This document shows positions 7,443 through 14,784 of a stretch of 52,555 nt of DNA, one piece after another (within the stretch, counting starts at the first letter, position 1; each line of letters opens with the position of its first letter). The DNA is from JAKVKY01 sp964293585 (lineage in GTDB: Bacteria; Bacillota; Negativicutes; Acidaminococcales; Acidaminococcaceae), in NCBI GenBank assembly GCA_964293585.1, contig CAXYYS010000013.1, forward strand, positions 1 through 52,555, in the 5' to 3' direction. A program made the position numbers and the translations under genes. The notes under the pieces were generated by a model. It was given only the letters and a program-made list of their open reading frames with translations, was not told the DNA's origin and ran no database searches.

Positions 7443-7979
7443 ATGAAGCATGAATTCCGTTTCTCCGGCACCGGCGGCCAGGGTCTGATCACGGCCGGCA
7501 TTATTCTGGCAGAAGCTGCGCTTCTGGATGGCAAGTTAGCTATTCAGTCCCAGTCTTATGGTCCTGAAGCCCGTGGCGGTTCCTCCAAGGCCGAAGTTAT
7601 TGTCAGCGACGAAACCATCCATTTCCCGCGGGTTACCCATCCTAATGTGCTGCTGGTAATGAGCCAGGAAGCTGCTAACAAGTTTAGCAAGGATCTGGGC
7701 AAGGAATCCGTAGTAGTTACTGATACCCTGTTCGTAAAAGAAGTACCCGGTTTTACCGGCAAACGTTACGACCTGCCTATCACCCATACCGCTACCGAAA
7801 CCTGTGGTAAAGTATTGTTTTCCAATATCGTAGCCCTGGGTGCTATCGTAGCCCTGACCCATTGTGTCAGCGATGCTGCCCTGGTCAAAGCAGTATTGCA
7901 CCGTGTTCCCAAGGGAACTGAAGAAGCCAACAAGAAAGCTTTGCAGGCTGGCATGGATTTAATTAAGAACCACAAATAA
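7443..7979 (+). CDS. korC: 2-oxoacid:ferredoxin oxidoreductase, gamma subunit
   Basis: 178 residues from the ATG at 7443, one base after the korB stop; AGGGGGG upstream serves as ribosome site. The start (MKHEFRFSGTGGQGLITAGI) is the gamma-subunit glycine motif, and YGPEARGGSSKAEV is the second family signature. It completes the four-subunit enzyme. A strong terminator follows at 7996, so the operon is exactly korDABC. Confidence 0.94.
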   Translation: MKHEFRFSGTGGQGLITAGIILAEAALLDGKLAIQSQSYGPEARGGSSKAEVIVSDETIHFPRVTHPNVLLVMSQEAANKFSKDLGKESVVVTDTLFVKEVPGFTGKRYDLPITHTATETCGKVLFSNIVALGAIVALTHCVSDAALVKAVLHRVPKGTEEANKKALQAGMDLIKNHK

Positions 7980-7995
7980 GTTTTAAGCAAAAACT

Positions 7996-8030
7996 AAGCG
8001 GACAGATTGGTAATAATCTGTCCGCTTTTT
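7996..8030 (+). terminator. Intrinsic terminator of the kor operon
   Basis: Perfect 13-base arms AAGCGGACAGATT and AATCTGTCCGCTT around a 6-base loop, ending in a T-run. Confidence 0.93.
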
Positions 8031-8044
8031 GTATTTGTAGAAAC

Positions 8045-8090
8045 CAAAGGCTGGGAACAAACTCACACTCCGTTTGTTTCCAGCCTTTTC
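8045..8090 (-). terminator. Terminator of the TonB-dependent receptor gene
   Basis: 17-base arms beginning AAAGGCTGG and ending CCAGCCTTT with one mismatch. It lies just past the receptor stop and is nearly symmetric, so it may act on both strands. Confidence 0.75.
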
Positions 8091-8095
8091 GTATC

Positions 8096-10204
8096 TTAGA
8101 AATTCCACACTGCGCCGGTTTTCCACATGCGTCCATAAATACCGGCATCAATATCGTTCTTGTCAAATACATTATCCAACCCGGCGTAGACGCGAAAATC
8201 TTTGTTAAATTTTTTGGTGACCAGGACGTTGACCAGGTTAAAGGTGTGATCTTCACCGCTGGTACTATACGTGCCGGTAGTGTAATAAGAATCCGGCACC
8301 CGCTGGCCGTAAGCCATCTGGTCCGTCAGGAGCATGCTGATACCGTTATCCTTATGGTCATCATAACCTACCTGCAAGACGCCGGTAAAACGCGCCCGGT
8401 TAGTAAGCCAGCTGCCGCTGGTCTCGTCGTGGGCATCCAGCCAGGTCCCGGCCAGCTTAAACTGCCAGCGGTCCGTAGCCTGCCATCCCAGCGCCGTCTC
8501 CAATCCTTTAATACGTGCCTGGCCTACGTTAATATACTTCCAGTTAATATCTTCCACCCTGGTAGTAGTAATCAGGTTCTTCACCCGGTTATCAAAATAG
8601 GTGGCCCGATAAGAAAGTTTGCCCCGCTCGCCTTCAAACCCTACATCCCAACTCTTGGATTCTTCGGGTTGCAGATTAGGGTTGCCGTAAATGGTCCGAT
8701 ACACATCCATGAGCCGGTACAAATGATAATACAGTGCCATGATGGAAGGCGCCTTAAACCCTTCGCCGTAATTGGCTTTGATCCGGAAATCAGGGCGGGC
8801 ACTATAAGTTACGCCCACCTTGGGTGAATAATGGTCACCAAAAGCTGAGTGATGGTCATATCGCAATGCCGGCGTCACAAACCATTTGCCAAAATCCATC
8901 TCGTCCTGCAGATACAACGCCCGGGTCTGCACCGATTTCTCGGAACTGTTTTTGCTGACGCCGTTCTGCGTAACGCTGGTAATATTATCTCCGCCGTCAT
9001 TGAGATCCGTCCCCCGTACCTGGTTATAAATATATTCACCACCCAGGGTAAACCGGTGCACCGCATTAGCCTGGTACGTATCCCTAAACTCTGTGCCGAA
9101 CAAATTACGCTCATTGGTATTAAAATCATAGTTGGGGTTTTGCCCCAGCAGCGCCGCAGCATAAATACGATTTAGAACAGGCGAAGCAGTAGTACCTTGT
9201 GCAAAGACAGCATTCGCTGTCCGGTCATCCCAGCCAAAACGGCTGGCATAAATCCTGGCCCTGGTCGTGTGTTTACCGGTCTGGGCATCATACGCCAATC
9301 CATAATTAGTCTGCGTATAATCCGTCCACGTATGTTTATCCTGCGCGCTCCGATAAAGTCCGGGAATAGAAAGAGTCTGGTTGTTCTTGGTATAAGTAAA
9401 TGTATAGGGCAGCAAACCGCTATCATCATTGTCGCTGACCAGATGCTGTTTAAAAAAATCTGCGCTAAAATTCAATTTCCGGTGCGTGTCAAAGTCGTAA
9501 TCGGCGCTCAAACTATAAGTCTGGCTGGGACCATAATTACGATAAGTCTCCGCATCGCCGTTCATAATTTTACGTTGCTGTTCCAAACGCACATCGGCCG
9601 TAGCACTGAATTTACCTACAGCGCCGCTATCCAGATGATACCAATTACCCGTGCTGCCCCGGCCGGTATAAACACCGATGCTGCCGCCGGCTTTAATAGA
9701 TTTTTTAGTAATGATATTGATGACACCGCCTAAAGCATCCGTACCATACAAAGCACTGGCAGCACCACGCACGACTTCAATACGAGCGATGTTCTGTACA
9801 TTAATCCGGTCCAGCACGTGGCTGTTCTCAGCAGAATTAGATTCCTCGTTAGCTACCCGGCGACCGTTGACCAGGACCAGCGTCTGATTGGTATTCATAC
9901 CCCGCAAACTCAGTTCACTGCCTGCCGGCATATGTGGTCCTGTGATAATATCTGTATTTTGCCGCAGCACTTCCTGTACGCTGACAGCACCGCCGGCAGC
10001 AATTTGCTTTTCCGTAATCACTTGTACCGCTGCCGGAATCTTTTGCACGTCCTGATTGGTACGTGTAGCCGTAACTACCACTTCCGGCAAGGTATATGTT
10101 TCCAGATTTTGCTTCTCTCCACTGGCGGCAACCACCACCGCAGGGACAGTTAAAAAAGTTACCAGCAAACTGGTAACGCTTATCTTTTTATGATAATTCT
10201 TCAT
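8096..10204 (-). CDS. TonB-dependent outer-membrane receptor
   Basis: 702 residues. Signal peptide about 1-27. A TonB-box/plug entry (TLPEVVVTATRTNQDVQ) is followed by a plug domain to about residue 165 (LSLRGMNTNQTLVLVNGRRV; IARIEVVRGAASALYGTDAL). The rest is a 22-strand barrel ending in WNF, with the terminal Phe needed for outer-membrane assembly. It takes up a large ligand, such as a siderophore, heme or cobalamin, using TonB energy. The class resembles CirA/BtuB-like receptors but the ligand cannot be read. RBS GAGGAG. It is an isolated gene without adjacent ABC transporter or TonB/ExbBD. A palindrome over its promoter and a Fur-like box further out suggest metal control. Confidence 0.92.
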   Translation of the reverse strand: MKNYHKKISVTSLLVTFLTVPAVVVAASGEKQNLETYTLPEVVVTATRTNQDVQKIPAAVQVITEKQIAAGGAVSVQEVLRQNTDIITGPHMPAGSELSLRGMNTNQTLVLVNGRRVANEESNSAENSHVLDRINVQNIARIEVVRGAASALYGTDALGGVINIITKKSIKAGGSIGVYTGRGSTGNWYHLDSGAVGKFSATADVRLEQQRKIMNGDAETYRNYGPSQTYSLSADYDFDTHRKLNFSADFFKQHLVSDNDDSGLLPYTFTYTKNNQTLSIPGLYRSAQDKHTWTDYTQTNYGLAYDAQTGKHTTRARIYASRFGWDDRTANAVFAQGTTASPVLNRIYAAALLGQNPNYDFNTNERNLFGTEFRDTYQANAVHRFTLGGEYIYNQVRGTDLNDGGDNITSVTQNGVSKNSSEKSVQTRALYLQDEMDFGKWFVTPALRYDHHSAFGDHYSPKVGVTYSARPDFRIKANYGEGFKAPSIMALYYHLYRLMDVYRTIYGNPNLQPEESKSWDVGFEGERGKLSYRATYFDNRVKNLITTTRVEDINWKYINVGQARIKGLETALGWQATDRWQFKLAGTWLDAHDETSGSWLTNRARFTGVLQVGYDDHKDNGISMLLTDQMAYGQRVPDSYYTTGTYSTSGEDHTFNLVNVLVTKKFNKDFRVYAGLDNVFDKNDIDAGIYGRMWKTGAVWNF

Positions 10205-10243
10205 AAGGGGCTCCTCTGATTGCAGTCTAAAAAAATCAATTTT

Positions 10244-10281
10244 AATATAACCTGAGATGTTTTTATCTTAACATAAAAACA
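10244..10281 (-). promoter_or_regulatory. TonB-receptor promoter overlapped by a 9-bp-arm palindrome
   Basis: On the minus strand, TTAAGA (10271-10266) and TATATT (10249-10244) are 16 bases apart. A perfect inverted repeat TGTTTTTAT-CTTAAC-ATAAAAACA (10258-10281) is centred on the -35 element, the position of a repressor operator. Confidence 0.5.
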
Positions 10282-10347
10282 CCCCGGAAGAAAGTATTTT
10301 CTCATGTTATTCCTGTTAATTCCAAATGATACTGATTACTAACTAAT

Positions 10348-10367
10348 TAGCAATAATTCTCATTGAC
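10348..10367. promoter_or_regulatory. Fur/PerR-like box in the receptor-catalase divergent region
   Basis: The minus strand reads TGAGAATTATTGCTA, close to the 7-1-7 Fur-family consensus TGATAATNATTATCA on the left half and degenerate on the right. It overlaps the -35 of the catalase promoter. Peroxide- or iron-responsive control is inferred from position and family knowledge. Confidence 0.45.
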
Positions 10368-10391
10368 TTTTAAATTGGACAATTGTAAAAT
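10363..10391 (+). promoter_or_regulatory. Catalase promoter
   Basis: TTGACT at 10363 and TAAAAT at 10386 separated by exactly 17 bases, about 60 bases upstream of the catalase start. Confidence 0.75.
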
Positions 10392-10396
10392 GAAAT

Positions 10397-10411
10397 TATA
10401 CGAAGCGTATA
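10397..10411. promoter_or_regulatory. Palindrome at the expected catalase transcription start
   Basis: TATACG-AAG-CGTATA, perfect 6-base arms, begins 6 bases after the -10 element. It could be an operator or a 5'-end mRNA hairpin. Confidence 0.4.
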
Positions 10412-10452
10412 AATTTTTAGTCAATTATTTTTAAGTTAAAAGGAGGATTAAT

Positions 10453-12126
10453 ATGGAGAAAAAGAAATTCACTAATCTAACCAACGAAGTGGGCGCGCCC
10501 ATTGCTGATAATGAAAACGCCATCACCGCCGGTCCCCGTGGTCCTGTGATGATGCAAGACGTCTGGCTGCTGGAAAAAATGGCTCATTTTAACCGGGAGG
10601 TTATTCCCGAACGCCGCATGCACGCTAAAGGCTGGGGCGCTTATGGGCAACTGACCGTTACGGAAGACATCAGCAAATACACCAAAGCCAAAGTTTTACA
10701 AAAAGGTAAAGTCACTCCCATGTTCATCCGCCTGTCCACCGTAGCCGGTGAACGCGGCGCCGCAGACTGCGAGCGCGATATCCGCGGCTGCGCCATGAAG
10801 TTCTATACTGAAGAAGGCAACTGGGACCTGGTTGGCAACAACACCCCCACCTTCTTTATCCGTGATGTACATAATTTCAGTGACCTGAACCGCGCCGTCA
10901 AACGCGATCCCCATACGGGACGCCGCAGCGCACAAAACAACTGGGACTTCTGGACCCTCTTGCCGGAATGTTTCCACCAGATCACCGTAGTCATGAGCGA
11001 TCGTGGTATCCCTGCCACCCTGCGCAATATGGATATGTTCGGTGAGCACACTTTTAGTTTATACAATAGCAAGAATGAACGTGTGTGGTGCAAATTCCAT
11101 TTCAAGACTCAGCAAGGTATTAAGTGCCTGACCAACGAAGAAGCCTCCGAGATTAACGGCATGGACCGCGATTATCACGGCCGTGATTTATATGAAGCTA
11201 TTGAGCGCGGTGATTATCCCAAGTGGACTATGTACATTCAGGTAATGACCGAAGAGCAGGCTAAGCATCATTATGAGAATCCTTTTGATATTACCAAAAT
11301 CTGGCGTCACAAAGAATTCCCGCTCATCAAGGTGGGTGTGCTGGAACTGAACCGCAACCCGGAAAACTATTTTGCCGAAGTAGAACAGGCAGCTTTTGAT
11401 CCGGCCCATGTGGTACCCGGTATTGGTTTCTCCCCGGACCGTTTCCTGCAGGGCAGAATTTTTGCTTACGGCGATGCGCAACGTTATCGTCTGGGCGTTA
11501 ACCACCACGAGATTCCTGTGAACAAGGCTAAATGCCAGGTCAATGATTATCATCGTGATGGCGCTATGCGCACCGATGGCAACTACGGCGCAGCTCCGGC
11601 CTATACTCCTAACAGCTACGGTTCCTGGGAAGCGCAGCCGCAATTTGCTGAACCGCCTCTGGATCTGGAAGGCGCTATGTGGCGTTACGATCCCAAGGAT
11701 GATCCCACAGATGACTGCTTCCGTGCCGGCGGCGACTTGTGGCGTGTAATGACCGAAGACAAGAAAGAACTGCTGATTCATAATACTGCTGCCGACTTAG
11801 CTGCCGTAACCCAGAATATTCAATACCGGCATGCGGTACATTGCTACCTGGCGGACAAAGCTTACGGCGAACGCCTGAGCAAAGCGCTGAATCTGGATTT
11901 AAAAAAAGTTATCAAACTGTCCAAGCTGGATAATGATGGTTTAATTAAAGCTACCCTGCCTGCTCACGCAGGTAAGGAACGTGTGGCCACCTTAGCCGCC
12001 GCTAAAAAGATGAAAGCGGCTAAACCTATGGCTAAAGCCATGGATGCGGTTAAGGCCCTGGGTAAAAATGCCAAAGCCGCAACTCCTAAAACCACCAAAA
12101 AAACACGTACCAAAAAAACGAAGTAA
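10453..12126 (+). CDS. katA: Monofunctional heme catalase with lysine-rich C-terminal tail
   Basis: 557 residues; small-subunit catalases are usually about 480-500. The distal heme His57 lies in RMHAKGWGAYG, Asn130 in GNNTPTFFIRD, and the proximal heme-ligand Tyr339 in RIFAYGDAQRYRLG, so the active site is complete. It converts hydrogen peroxide to water and oxygen in the cytoplasm. The core ends near residue 510 and is followed by about 40 residues rich in Lys, Ala and Thr (14 Lys and 1 Arg against 1 Asp in the last 41), ending KTTKKTRTKKTK. This resembles the tail of a histone H1-like protein, and such a protein is encoded by the next gene. RBS AAAAGGAGG; strong terminator after the stop. 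Confidence 0.96.
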   Translation: MEKKKFTNLTNEVGAPIADNENAITAGPRGPVMMQDVWLLEKMAHFNREVIPERRMHAKGWGAYGQLTVTEDISKYTKAKVLQKGKVTPMFIRLSTVAGERGAADCERDIRGCAMKFYTEEGNWDLVGNNTPTFFIRDVHNFSDLNRAVKRDPHTGRRSAQNNWDFWTLLPECFHQITVVMSDRGIPATLRNMDMFGEHTFSLYNSKNERVWCKFHFKTQQGIKCLTNEEASEINGMDRDYHGRDLYEAIERGDYPKWTMYIQVMTEEQAKHHYENPFDITKIWRHKEFPLIKVGVLELNRNPENYFAEVEQAAFDPAHVVPGIGFSPDRFLQGRIFAYGDAQRYRLGVNHHEIPVNKAKCQVNDYHRDGAMRTDGNYGAAPAYTPNSYGSWEAQPQFAEPPLDLEGAMWRYDPKDDPTDDCFRAGGDLWRVMTEDKKELLIHNTAADLAAVTQNIQYRHAVHCYLADKAYGERLSKALNLDLKKVIKLSKLDNDGLIKATLPAHAGKERVATLAAAKKMKAAKPMAKAMDAVKALGKNAKAATPKTTKKTRTKKTK

Positions 12127-12143
12127 AAAATAAGTCTTTTCTG

Positions 12144-12178
12144 AAACCGGATGTAATAAGCTTACATCCGGTTTTTTT
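12144..12178 (+). terminator. Catalase terminator
   Basis: AAACCGGATGTAA pairs perfectly with TTACATCCGGTTT around a 5-base loop and ends in a T-run. Confidence 0.93.
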
Positions 12179-12212
12179 GGCGCAAATTTTGCCTTTATAG
12201 CGCATTTTTAAG

Positions 12213-12241
12213 TTGACGGCGCGTGCTTTCGCGTGTACAAT
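12213..12241 (+). promoter_or_regulatory. Promoter of the histone-like gene
   Basis: TTGACG and TACAAT with a 17-base spacer, giving a leader of about 90 bases before the ATG at 12341. The gene is therefore transcribed separately from the catalase. Confidence 0.75.
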
Positions 12242-12340
12242 AATCTAAAGGAAATGAAAAATTATTTCATTTCATATCTATATTGAAAAAGCGCTCAACG
12301 CATTTTGCGTCTGGAGCAGCGAAAAGAGGTAAAGGAAAAG

Positions 12341-12742
12341 ATGGCAACAACGAAAAAAGCAACCGTTAAGAAAACCGTAGCCAAGAAGACCACTGCTAAG
12401 AAAGCAACCGCCAAGAAAACGACTGCTAAGAAGGCAGTAGCCAAGAAAGTTTCTGCAGCAAAGGTTGCAGTTAAAAAAGCTCCTGCTAAAAAGGTAGCTG
12501 CAAAAAAGACTACGACTAAGAAAGCGACTGCTAAGAAAACTACCGCCAAAAAGACCGTAGCCAAAAAAGTTTCTGCTGCGAAGGTCGCTGTAAAAAAAGC
12601 TCCTGCCAAAAAAGCAGCAGCGAAAAAGACAGTAGCTAAGAAAGCGACTGCTAAAAAAGTAACTGCTAAGAAAGCCGTAGCTAAGAAAGCTCCCGCTAAA
12701 AAGGCTCCTGCTAAAAAAGCTACCAAGAAAACAACGAAATAA
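12341..12742 (+). CDS. Histone H1-like lysine/alanine-rich DNA-binding protein
   Basis: 133 residues from the ATG at 12341, preceded by AAAGAGGTAAAGG; an upstream in-frame start lacks a site. The protein is built from only seven amino acids (Met, Ala, Thr, Lys, Val, Ser, Pro), mostly as AKK and PAKK units, with no acidic or aromatic residue. This is the composition of bacterial H1-like proteins (Hc1/Hc2, AlgP-type tails) that bind DNA without sequence specificity and compact the nucleoid. A 40-residue unit is repeated (residues 21-51 and 61-91), including KVSAAKVAVKKAPAKK twice. The same composition appears in the tail of the catalase encoded just upstream. Confidence 0.85.
   Translation: MATTKKATVKKTVAKKTTAKKATAKKTTAKKAVAKKVSAAKVAVKKAPAKKVAAKKTTTKKATAKKTTAKKTVAKKVSAAKVAVKKAPAKKAAAKKTVAKKATAKKVTAKKAVAKKAPAKKAPAKKATKKTTK
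12401..12613 (+). repeat. 120-bp internal repeat in the histone-like gene
   Basis: Codons 21-51 recur at 61-91 with a period of 40 codons. The protein copies differ at one residue, while the DNA copies differ at many third positions. The duplication is therefore old, or the amino acid sequence is under selection. Confidence 0.75.
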
Positions 12743-12748
12743 TTAAGC

Positions 12749-12778
12749 AAACCGGACTCACATGAGTCCGGTTTTTTT
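12749..12778 (+). terminator. Terminator of the histone-like gene
   Basis: AAACCGGACTCA pairs with TGAGTCCGGTTT around a 2-base loop, followed by a T-run. Confidence 0.93.
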
Positions 12779-12782
12779 ATGC

Positions 12783-12830
12783 AAAAAAATGAGTCCTGCC
12801 CAAAGTGTCAGTCACCTTAAGGCAGAACTC
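12783..12830 (-). terminator. Terminator of the mutase operon (minus strand)
   Basis: On the minus strand GAGTTCTGCC pairs with GGCAGGACTC, one mismatch, 20-base loop, followed by a T-run. It lies just past the MmgE/PrpD stop. Confidence 0.7.
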
Positions 12831-12841
12831 ACTTTATTTTT

Positions 12842-14197
12842 TTATAAGCAGGCACGCAACGCGGTTTTAAAATCTTCTACCTCATCCAGCTTATCAATGA
12901 GTGCACACAGTTTTGCGGTTTTTTCTTTGCCGTAAACAGGTTCGGCCAGCGCTGTAAATTTGGCCACACTGTCCTCCCAGGTCATGGGACAATCAGGATC
13001 TCCTTTCGGATAATCCACTTCTTTTTCCAACTTGCGACCATCTTTTAAAGTCACGATAACTTTAGTGGCCAGCTTGGATGGATCCGTATCATAAACTTGT
13101 TGGATTTCCGGATCCTGATGCACACTAATTTTTTGCATCAACGCCCTGGTTTCCGGATCTGCCATAGCCTGGGCGCTAAACTGTTCAATACCCACGTTGC
13201 CATATTTCAAGACACTGGCATCGCAATACTGAATGCTGAACTTGCAACCGTAAGCCGTCTGCGGATCCGGATTATTAATCAGCGAATCCGTAATGCTGTT
13301 GACCAGCACTTCCACCTTAGCCACATCACCAGTCATAAACTTGTTTTCTTTTTGCAAAACCTGCAGGGCATAAATGCTGGCGTGAGAATGTTTGCAGCAG
13401 GGATAGGGTTTAAAAGAATTGTCATCAATCTTGAAACCTAAACCCAAACCCTCGGTTAATTTTTCCAGATGGGGCACCTTGACCATGGCACGGCAAAAAC
13501 CTTTCTCGCCTTCCAGAATTTTGGTAGCCCCGGTAAAGCCTTCACGGGCCAGATAAGCGGAAAGCACGCCGGCATAAGAACTCTTGCCTGTATGCAACGG
13601 TTTACTCATGGCTCCTTCTTTGACAAATTCCCACAAACCGGCAGCCTGAGTACCGGCGCTGCCCAGACAATGCAAGGTCTGCGCGGCATTCAGTCCCAAA
13701 ACTTTAGCAGCAGCCGTGCCGGCGCCAATAGCGCCTACCGTACCGGTAGTATGCCAGAAATAATAGGATTCCGGAATCACGGCTTCACCCACCCGGGCAC
13801 AGACTTCGTAACCTGCCACCACTGCCGTCAAAACATCCTTACCGCTTTTGTGTTCTTTTTCCGCAACAGCAAAGGCCGGCGGGATAACCACCGTAGCAAT
13901 ATGGATGATAGAAGGATTATGCAGATCGTCAAAATCCAGGGTATGGGAATTGGCGCCGTTACAAAAAGCAGCGTTCAGCGCATTAACCGTCAGGCCTTCC
14001 CCGGAAAGCACGCTGGCCTCATCTTCCTTCGCCGTCAAAATCACCTTACGCAAAATTTGCGCCGGTTTTTCCCGGCTGCCGCGGATACCTACGCCCAACC
14101 AGTCCAGGATGCACTGCTTCGTCTTACGCACCGTAGCCGTGGACAGGTCGCTATATTTTAAATGCGCCGTAAAATCAGCTAAGATTTTTGTTGTCAT
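12842..14197 (-). CDS. MmgE/PrpD family protein
   Basis: 451 residues, full length for the family of 2-methylcitrate dehydratase (PrpD), cis-aconitate decarboxylase and iminodisuccinate epimerase. Recognisable parts are the N-terminal CILDWLGVGIRGS, the FCNGANSHTLDFDDLHNPSIIH segment that supplies active-site residues, and FKPYPCCKHSHASIYAL. It starts 60 bases after the B12 subunit gene and is the last gene before the terminator, so it shares the transcript of the CoA-transferase and mutase. No methylcitrate synthase or lyase is nearby, which argues against the classic methylcitrate cycle. Its substrate is probably a C5-C7 di- or tricarboxylate but cannot be named. Confidence 0.88.
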   Translation of the reverse strand: MTTKILADFTAHLKYSDLSTATVRKTKQCILDWLGVGIRGSREKPAQILRKVILTAKEDEASVLSGEGLTVNALNAAFCNGANSHTLDFDDLHNPSIIHIATVVIPPAFAVAEKEHKSGKDVLTAVVAGYEVCARVGEAVIPESYYFWHTTGTVGAIGAGTAAAKVLGLNAAQTLHCLGSAGTQAAGLWEFVKEGAMSKPLHTGKSSYAGVLSAYLAREGFTGATKILEGEKGFCRAMVKVPHLEKLTEGLGLGFKIDDNSFKPYPCCKHSHASIYALQVLQKENKFMTGDVAKVEVLVNSITDSLINNPDPQTAYGCKFSIQYCDASVLKYGNVGIEQFSAQAMADPETRALMQKISVHQDPEIQQVYDTDPSKLATKVIVTLKDGRKLEKEVDYPKGDPDCPMTWEDSVAKFTALAEPVYGKEKTAKLCALIDKLDEVEDFKTALRACL

Positions 14198-14257
14198 AAT
14201 TTTTCTCCTGAGCAGCTGCGGCAGCGCCGAAAAAAATTCACGCCACGCCGCTGCTTT

Positions 14258-14647
14258 TTATTTTACGTTGGCCTTAATAAATTCCACAACCTTGGTCGTC
14301 GGTGTACCGGGTGTAAAGACTTCCTTAATACCGGCAGCCTTCAAGCCAGGGATATCGGCTTCAGGAATGACGCCGCCGCCAATAACCAGCACGTTCTTCA
14401 TGCCCTTGGCGGTTAATAATTCTACGACCTTGGGAAACAGGGTATTGTGAGCACCGGAAAGCAAACTCAGTGCTACCACGTTCACATCGTCCTGCAAAGC
14501 TGCTTCCGCAATCTGTTCCGGTGTTAAACGGATCCCGGTGTAAATTACTTCGAACCCTGCATCGCGCAGGGCGCGGGCTACTACCTTAGCACCGCGGTCA
14601 TGACCATCCAGGCCGGGTTTTGCCACCAATACTTTTACGTTTGTCAT
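14258..14647 (-). CDS. Methylmalonyl-CoA mutase-type cobalamin-binding (small) subunit
   Basis: 129 residues, one B12-binding domain. KPGLDGHDRGAKVVARALRD contains DGHDRG, the DxHxxG motif whose His ligates cobalt. SLLSGAHNTLFPKV and VIGGGVIPEADI are the other two cobalamin-contact motifs. It forms the B12 half of a split acyl-CoA mutase with the large subunit encoded upstream, separated by 137 bases containing a hairpin. RBS AAGGAGCG. Confidence 0.93.
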   Translation of the reverse strand: MTNVKVLVAKPGLDGHDRGAKVVARALRDAGFEVIYTGIRLTPEQIAEAALQDDVNVVALSLLSGAHNTLFPKVVELLTAKGMKNVLVIGGGVIPEADIPGLKAAGIKEVFTPGTPTTKVVEFIKANVK

Positions 14648-14719
14648 AATTTATTCGCTCCTTATTAAAGATTAATTTTCTAATCTGCTTTTAAAACTCT
14701 TACCAAAAACTGCCGTCAG

Positions 14720-14740
14720 GCACCGCTTTTACAGCGGTGC
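14720..14740 (-). promoter_or_regulatory. Hairpin between mutase subunit genes
   Basis: GCACCGCT-TTTAC-AGCGGTGC, perfect 8-base arms, no T-run on the minus strand. It is more likely an mRNA processing or stabilising structure than a terminator. Confidence 0.5.
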
Positions 14741-14784
14741 CATACTACCGCAGTCATCTCGCAACAGTGATAATGTTCTCTCTT

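Noticed and set aside
12295..12750. Minus-strand frame of repeated AFLAV-like units, looking like a membrane protein
   Set aside because: It is the complement of the Lys/Ala-rich histone-like gene, which has a ribosome site, promoter and terminator on the plus strand.
13469..14161. 230-codon plus-strand frame opposite the MmgE/PrpD gene
   Set aside because: Antisense shadow without family similarity.
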